Assembly (NCBI RefSeq): GCF_958295425.1
Contig: NC_081145.1
Coordinates: forward strand, 17,897,272 to 17,961,271
DNA from: Solea solea
Taxonomy: Eukaryota > Chordata > Actinopteri > Pleuronectiformes > Soleidae
Length of the DNA: 64,000 bases
Direction of reading: 5' to 3'
The position numbers and the translations under genes were made by a program. Below the pieces are notes generated by a model. The model was not told the DNA's origin and did no database searches. It saw nothing but the letters and a program-made list of their open reading frames with translations. Of the stretch, positions 58,039-64,000 are shown piece after piece. Every line of letters starts with the position of its first letter. The stretch's first letter is position 1.

Positions 58039-58342
58039 GTGTTGCCAAATCGCCGGCTCAATTGTTTGTTTTTCATAGAAGAAAGTGTAAGTGGCTTATG
58101 ATGAGAATGAATGCACTTCCAAATAAAGTATCAAGACAAGGTTATCAGTGGCAAACATTTATTTTCAAGTGCGACGGACTCACTCGTGGAGCGCCAACCG
58201 CTTGTGGGAGTGATTCAGACTTGGCTCGGCCATAACTGGAGGACTCACACACAAAACGCTAAGCTTAGCGGTTCAGAGTCAGACTCGACTCTCTCCAGCT
58301 TTCTCTGGTTCTACAGGAAGTTACCAGTCCGATTGACTCATG

Positions 58343-58362
58343 AGTGTGTGTGTGTGTGTGTG
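58343..58362. repeat. (TG)n microsatellite
   Basis: Ten TG units. Confidence 0.9.
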
Positions 58363-58689
58363 CTTTGTGCTGTGCTGCTGAATCATCTGACAGGAGTTCC
58401 ATAGTAGTTCCGGATTCCGGGTTATGCAATTTTAGCAGCTATACTTACTACTATGGCTATATTGATCTTGTAATGAGTTTGACATGTTTATAAGAGGTAT
58501 GTTCAAACTCAATGGAGTTTATTGTTTAGTCATAGTGTAGATAGGACTCGATGGATCCGGCTTAATGGAGACCTGAGATAACCCGGAGCCTTTCCTGGCC
58601 AAACAAAACATAATAACATAACAAGACAATTTACCCATGATATTAAAACAGACAAAAACAAAGAGTAATCTTTTAAGAGGTGTAGCTCG

Positions 58690-58735
58690 ACAATCAATCA
58701 GTCAATCAACAACCAACCAACCAATCAATCAATCA
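58690..58735. repeat. (CAAT)n/(CAAC)n degenerate microsatellite
   Basis: AATC and CCAA tetranucleotide units alternate over about 46 bases. Confidence 0.8.
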
Positions 58736-61700
58736 CAGCCTCAAGAGCTCAATTTAGCAGTCGTATTATTGTTGAAATTGTAGAAATGTAGATTTCTACT
58801 TTAAATATCCATTCGAGCTTCAGAACACTAACCTGGTCATACTGTGTGAAACTAAATATAAACCACTTAAAATGACTAGTGAGTAAATTATGATCACACA
58901 GATTGCAGAGTGAGTTTATTGGACCTTGGATCTAAACACTGTGGACCACACAGGAAGACCCCCTGAGATTTCTCCTCCCCTTCTCAATATCCTTATCTGT
59001 GATGTGCAACTGATGAACTCATGAAAGACTCTGCAGGTTTTACCCGTATGGATCAACTGACAGGAGGATGGGGCGCTTGGTCCATTTCTCTCTCACGGGG
59101 AGATAAGCCCTGTCTGTCAGCTTGATTGACACATTAAAGAAGGCCAGCCTCTGCCATTGTGAACGGACTTGACTTCTAGATCGTCTTTCCCAGCCATTCA
59201 CTGCACTGGTTGCTAATGTAAGTGAGCAACGCGGACAGACATGTCTGCTTTGTTTGCAGCCATGAATACAGATTCCTCTACTGATGCATTCTTAGTACAT
59301 TGAAACCTAAACATTGAATAGCAGACTTTCAAGGCCTCAGACAGGTATTTTGATGCTTTAGAATGGACCATAAACTAATGACTGCATTTCTGGAATTAGT
59401 GATTACAGTGAAGGCATATACTGTAGTAGGCCTGTGATGTTTCACTAAAAATGCAGGTGTTTCAAATATATGACCTTATAACCCACTTGCATGACTGACT
59501 TCACACACACCAAACAACAAAATAAATAATGAAACAAAACTGCTTCCAAGTGGCTTTGAGAGAAGTCAGTCACACAGTTGACTTCAAGGTATTCCAAGAA
59601 AAGAAAAGACTATAAATAGCGATGAGAGGCTAAACATCACAAAATGAAGCGGAGTGAGAGGCTTTCAAAGTGAAGGACCAACAGTGGTAGGCAATTTGCC
59701 AAAACACCCTTATCCTCAATTCACCACTGCTTAAATGAGCCTTCAATAATTTAGCCAGAGACCAGTGACGAATCAAGAGATGTGCACATTTAAGAACTTT
59801 CATTTACTTGAGTTTTTAGATTCTTCTGAACAAGTGATGGATTCAGTAGTGAATCCTGCTGGAGGACACCACATCAGGTACATTCACATCACATCACAGC
59901 CAATGAGGTTTGCCTGACTGGAGCTGATGATAAGTGTTTCAAACCTACACGGTATCCCTCATCAGCTCCTGTTAAAAAAGTACATCGTATTACAACAAAC
60001 ACAGCATAAAAACGTAAATAATGCAGCCAACACAAAGCCTCACACATAAAAGGCTGGAGGGTCAGGCAACCGAAAATCACACAGGCAATTTTGCATTTGC
60101 CTCTCCATCTTTCAAAAGCTGCACGAGTACGAGCTCAACGGAAGAAGACACAGAAAAGTAATTGGAAATTCAGGCCCACACCAGAGGCCACCATTTATCA
60201 GACAGCGATAGGTACAGTAGCATTTTACCCGAGTACTTTTGTGTTGAGAGGATTGATCGTTGCAAGTTGTTTGTTACAAATGGGTCTTGTGATGCAGTTA
60301 GACAAGTAAAGTGTATTCACGTGTGGTCAGTCAATGCTTTCATTTAGTTCCTTTCAGTAGGCCTATTATTTGTATGTAAACACAACGAAAAAATAACATA
60401 ACGGCAAAAACGCTACATATGTGCTATTATATCAAATTGAAGTATTTATTCAGTATTACATAGCTGGGTCATTACCCTCGGTAAACTGAAACGTCATTAT
60501 AGTTTAATAGTAACATAAACTAGTCTGCATTTTTGTGCAAGCCACACCTCTTTCACTGTGGTCTTTGGGAATACTGTCATGTCCATCATCCATGACTGAG
60601 TTGGTTGCAATGATGGAGTGACGGCTGTTTCGTGCACCAACTCAGAACTCTTCAAGACCATTTTAGTACATCATGATCCTTTTTGGAAAGCACCATGGAA
60701 TGTAATTGTACATCCTTACTCGTTGGATTGTTTTAGACACTTTTAGCCCTTCTCGTTCTATTTAATTTAGACTAAGTTAAGCTATAAAAGTGTTTCCTGT
60801 AGTGTAGAAACAGAACAATGTTTTCAACCAATCGTTTAATTAGTCTCTAGGATGATGTAACAGAAAATTGAAAAACATGTCCACCACAATATCTCAGAGC
60901 CCGGGTTATCAATCAACCAAACATTTCTTTTCTATTTATAAAAAAAATGATTTGTTTACTTGCCTAAAATAATCATCAGTTCATACATGACATTACCTTT
61001 TCCTTCATATACACATTCCTTCAGAAGCAAATCTTTCTTTCCTTACAAGCTTCTTTGTAAGACCCTTTATCTTCACAAGGTTTTTTTCTAATACTCATAT
61101 GAATAGATATTGAAAAATTCAATCACGACCCCCACTGCAAAATCTGCTTTGTAAATTAAAAGCTGAATGTGCCATAAATTACATCACTGTTGTCATTTAA
61201 GGGTGCACTAATGACTGCCATTAATGTAATCAAGAATGTGGTCTTCTTATAATTGATTTCAAACAGAGTGTGACTTTACCTGTGTGTGTGTGTGTGCTTA
61301 ATTGCCTTAAAAACTGCTATTTGAAGTTATTTTAGGTCACCGTGCAAAAGTTGTTTTGGAAAACTGTGGATTTTTTTTTTTTTCTTGTTGTTCCTCTAGT
61401 TTGTTTACAAGTAAAAAAGAAATTCTGACCTACATTTTCTGTCCCTCTTTTCCTGTCTTACGTCTACCCATATTTCCTGTTTACTAATATAGCACATGCC
61501 ATCTGTGAGCCATTATCATTAGACTCCTGACACCCCACTGGCATGCAGGGAGGGACATGATTGAGTGAAAAGGTGCAGACACTTTTTTATTGTCAAGACA
61601 GACTCTTCAAGGTGACGGGAGAGGTGTCGGAAAGTTGATTGATTGCGCTCACATCCAATAAAGGCCAATAACACACAGCTGAGTCAAACCACCTGGATCA

Positions 61701-61923
61701 ATATAGTTGCCAGGGTCCCAAATGTATGTTAATTTAGCATTTCTGTGACAGCGTTGCGTAATCAATCAGACACCATTGGTAATTACTTCATTTACTAATT
61801 AGCAGCCCTTATGACTAGACTGGGAGATTAGTTCTGAGGTACCTTCAAATCAACGAAGGGGTTGAGTGCAAAGGTTGTGCAACTTGTGAACAATGAACAT
61901 GCAGGTTTAGCAAACAACAAGTC
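58736..61923. other. gene-free stretch
   Basis: No gene recognised. It holds a short (TG)n at 61281-61296. The segment near 59030-59260 is slightly GC-richer but has no supported exon. Confidence 0.5.
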
Positions 61924-62135
61924 ATCCATCCATCAAAAAGTCATCCATTCTACCTCTTTATCCTGCATATGAGGGTCGTGGGGACCGCTGTGCCAATCTC
62001 AGCTGACATGGTTCGCCAGTAGTTCACCACAGAGACAACCATTCACTCTCACACCTAGGGTCAATTTAGAGTGTCAAATTGACCTAATCCCCATATTGCA
62101 TATTTTTCAACTGTGAGAGGAAGCGGAGAATCCAG
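61924..62135 (-). mobile_element. SINE with L2-type tail, 3' portion
   Basis: The plus strand reads CATCCATCCATC, then TCTTTATCCTGCATATGAGG, AATCTCAGCTGACATGG, CATTCACTCTCACACC, TCAATTTAGAGTGTCAAATT and CCCATATTGCATATTTTTC. This is the reverse complement of the outer SINE family at 51322-52098. The tRNA-like head is missing: the copy stops at CAGAGAAAA, where the hAT-like sequence begins. It is either 5' truncated or interrupted by that element. Confidence 0.7.
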
Positions 62136-62290
62136 AGAAAATCGATATTGTGATATGTATCTATATGTTTGTCTTGCAATATATTGATTATTACAGAATA
62201 GTTGCATCATATCATAGTTGTATGATATTATTGGTATCATGTACCATGAATTGTATCATATAGCGAGGTACCCTGTGATTCCCACCCCTA
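62136..62290. mobile_element. short hAT-like miniature element related to 8450-8939
   Basis: The right 110 bases align closely by eye with the right end of the 8450 element: TTGATTATTACAGAATAG, GATATTATTGGTATCATG, ACCATGAATTGTATCATA, GGTACCCTGTGATTCCCACCCCTA. The left end keeps GAAAATCGATATTG. The interior is deleted, leaving about 155 bp. It abuts the truncated SINE at 61924-62135. Confidence 0.55.
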
Positions 62291-63184
62291 GTCTTGTGTT
62301 GAGTGACACATAATAAACCAGGTTTAAGTGCTCACTGTAAGAACTATTACTGACAAGTTAACAGTCAATTTATTATATTTTTCTTTTAAAAGTGGTTCGG
62401 ACATTACAAATGGCTACACACAAACCAATATTCAACAAAACTCCTATTGTTCCCATGAGGTCATGGCACTGGAAGGTACAGCTCACCTAAGACCTACTGA
62501 AAACTAAAGCTCAAGTTTTCTACCACTATTAGTTTGTGTTGTTTTGCTATCAGATTTTTGCTTATTGCATTATTATTATTATTATTATTCCTATGACTGG
62601 GTAAACTTAGAGTTCAACAGCCTGTGGACACAATGTCAAGATATTTATATACCTTACTCAAATGTTCCTAAACACAACTCTAATCACTTATCAACTGCAG
62701 GGTAAGCTGACCTTCCGATGGAAGAGGACAAATAAAGAAAAAGCTTATCTTCACTGAACTATAGAGAGTATCTGTAGCTTCTTGTAAATGACAAAATGAC
62801 ACAGCTTACCTATGATTACCTAAATGATAGGGATTTAGGCTGATAAGCATTATCTTGTTTCTGACTTGACCTTGCATTATAAGACAATGTTAACCATGGC
62901 TAATTCTATATAAAGGTGTTAAAATGCTTCATAGTCTTACTTTATACTCTCTTCTTTTGTGTTGTTTTCAAAGCTGGAGGGAGTTCTTGTAGGGAGGGGA
63001 AGGGGATATTTTTAGCAGGTTCCACAATCCCTCTTGAACATAATACCTTAGTTGCTGTTGAAGCTGCCAACTCATTAGATTGGATGAGTGCGCAGTGTCA
63101 AACATCAAGATAACACATTAAAGGAATGGAGGCAACACATACACACAGGCCAGATGAAGGACCATTGATTGGCTCGGAATTGGA
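62291..63184. other. gene-free stretch with (ATT)n
   Basis: An (ATT)n tract of seven units lies at 62569-62589. Nothing else is recognised. Confidence 0.5.
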
Positions 63185-63480
63185 TTGGAAAATCTTTATT
63201 GACCCCAATTTTGTACGACCACGAGCCACACACCACACAAAACCACACAAATACATAGGAACATACACAGAGTGCATAAATGCATAAAAACATTAACACA
63301 ATGTCATTGTGATAATGTGCAACGAGCCGTGTGATCTAATGGCAACTCAGGCTTGTTTAAGAATCGCACAGCTGATGGTACAAATGACTTTTGATGACTT
63401 TTTCACTTGGCCCTCCTGACGTAAGCACATAGGTGGTGTTTGGGGGTGGCCGGGGGAGGGCGAGTGTCCCCCTAATGGCT
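63185..63480 (-). mobile_element. probable LINE 3'-end fragment
   Basis: On the minus strand the segment ends GGGGTCAATAAAGATTTTCC, the kind of terminus seen at the 3' end of several fish LINEs (GGGGATCAATAAAG-like). It is preceded by a TG-rich 3' UTR and CATTAGATCACACGGC/GCTGTGCGATTCTTAAAC-type sequence. The family is not determined. Confidence 0.35.
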
Positions 63481-63948
63481 AAAATATACAGTCCAAAGTC
63501 CAGAAATAGGTCCAATAAAAACATTTCTTGTTAATGTATAATACATATTTTAAGTAACGCAGTGTGATAAAACAAGTGCGAAAAATAAATCTCAATTCTG
63601 GTATGTTTTGTTTTTTTAATAAATAAATTTTCAAGCAGGCATTGTCGTGAGATGAAACAGCACCTCTGCACTTTCCCCGAGCGTTGTTCTGATCGCTTTC
63701 CCTTTTGTCCTCTCTAATGTACTGATACAAAAGCCAAACTAAAATCCACATTGTTGGTTTAAGAGATACTGTATACTGTGTGTGTGTTTGTTATTAGCGT
63801 GCACTGGGACCTGTTGTTAGGAAAAATCTTTCTCTTAGACTGTTATCCCCCCGGGTATGACTTCACTACTTCCATGTGAGCTCGGCTTCCATGTAACTCA
63901 AACCCAGCGTATGTGTGAATAAAGTGTTCAGAAAGTCGGTACAAAAAA
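63481..63948. other. gene-free stretch
   Basis: A 90-codon minus-strand frame at 63479-63751 has no recognisable features. A short (TG)n lies near 63776-63788. Confidence 0.45.
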
Positions 63949-63983
63949 CGTTTGCCCCAAAGTCAAATGCTTTGGGGCAAACG
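63949..63983. repeat. perfect 14-bp hairpin at window end
   Basis: CGTTTGCCCCAAAG (63949-63962), a seven-base loop TCAAATG, and the exact complement CTTTGGGGCAAACG (63970-63983). It is followed by CTATG and a run of at least 12 C residues to the window end. It may be a small inverted duplication, the tip of a transposon, or an assembly artefact at a C-run. Confidence 0.85.
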
Positions 63984-64000
63984 CTATGCCCCCCCCCCCC

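Larger units (their letters stand above)
57925..58425. mobile_element. possible DNA transposon remnant bounded by ATAACCCGG inverted words
   Basis: ATAACCCGG at 57925-57933 is exactly inverted as CCGGGTTAT at 58417-58425, and both are followed inward by CTCC/AATCC-type sequence. The interior is CpG-richer than its flanks and has GGCTCCCTCTGAGCC and AGAGTCAGACTCGACTCT palindromic words plus a decamer array. A further ATAACCCGGAGCC occurs near 58574. Fish miniature elements with GAGCC/GGCTC-rich ends exist, but the class and the exact limits here are uncertain. Confidence 0.3.

Overview
This 64 kb window looks like nuclear DNA from a ray-finned (teleost) fish. It is AT-rich and almost free of long reading frames. 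It carries many dinucleotide and tetranucleotide microsatellites. It holds a mix of transposon remnants typical of teleosts: an L2-clade LINE whose 3' end carries an ATTGA-type tail, an RTE-type LINE scrap, tRNA-headed SINEs, hAT-like and TTAA-flanked miniature elements, and a pentamer-rich 'AGTAACTT' dispersed repeat. Nothing is bacterial, organellar or clearly viral, and I see no operon, CRISPR array, rRNA or functional tRNA.

No complete host gene can be read. The only recognisable protein-coding sequence is dead retrotransposon sequence: an L2-type endonuclease/reverse transcriptase on the minus strand at 22.4-25.1 kb, with at least three frameshifts and a stop codon beside its catalytic Asp-Asp, and an L2-type reverse transcriptase C-terminus on the plus strand at 54.7-55.3 kb. 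Host-gene signals are indirect. A dense CpG island at 15.56-16.76 kb ends, on the minus strand, in a textbook splice donor (CAG|GTGAGT), so it probably holds the promoter and 5' untranslated exon of a gene running left, with 1-15.9 kb as its first intron. A smaller CpG-rich patch at 36.04-36.37 kb has an ATG-initiated stretch of 21 codons ending exactly at GTGAGT on the plus strand. Several short acceptor-linked open stretches are listed as low-confidence candidate exons at 9.65, 27.15, 36.3, 40.99, 44.5, 48.5, 48.95 and 51.15 kb.

Layout: 1-15.5 kb is probable intron or intergenic DNA with microsatellites and one hAT-like element (8.45-8.94 kb). 15.5-17.3 kb is the CpG island followed by a CA-flanked dispersed repeat. 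17.3-25.2 kb is a transposon-rich block: a hAT element with perfect 8-bp target duplication, an RTE scrap, a tetranucleotide array, a V-SINE-like copy and the L2 LINE. 25-51 kb is mostly unique AT-rich sequence with scattered miniature elements, a 21-bp-arm palindrome and the candidate exons. 51.3-52.1 kb is a nested stack of three SINE-type repeats. 52-64 kb holds the second L2 fragment, a possible CCGGG-ended element, a second SINE/hAT composite and a LINE 3' end. The window stops in a C-run next to a perfect hairpin.

I found no convincing previously undescribed biological system. The most useful leads are the promoter island with its antisense donor, the two phase-0 hydrophobic terminal exon candidates on the minus strand, the cysteine-rich acceptor-linked frame at 27.15 kb, and the nested SINE insertion history.
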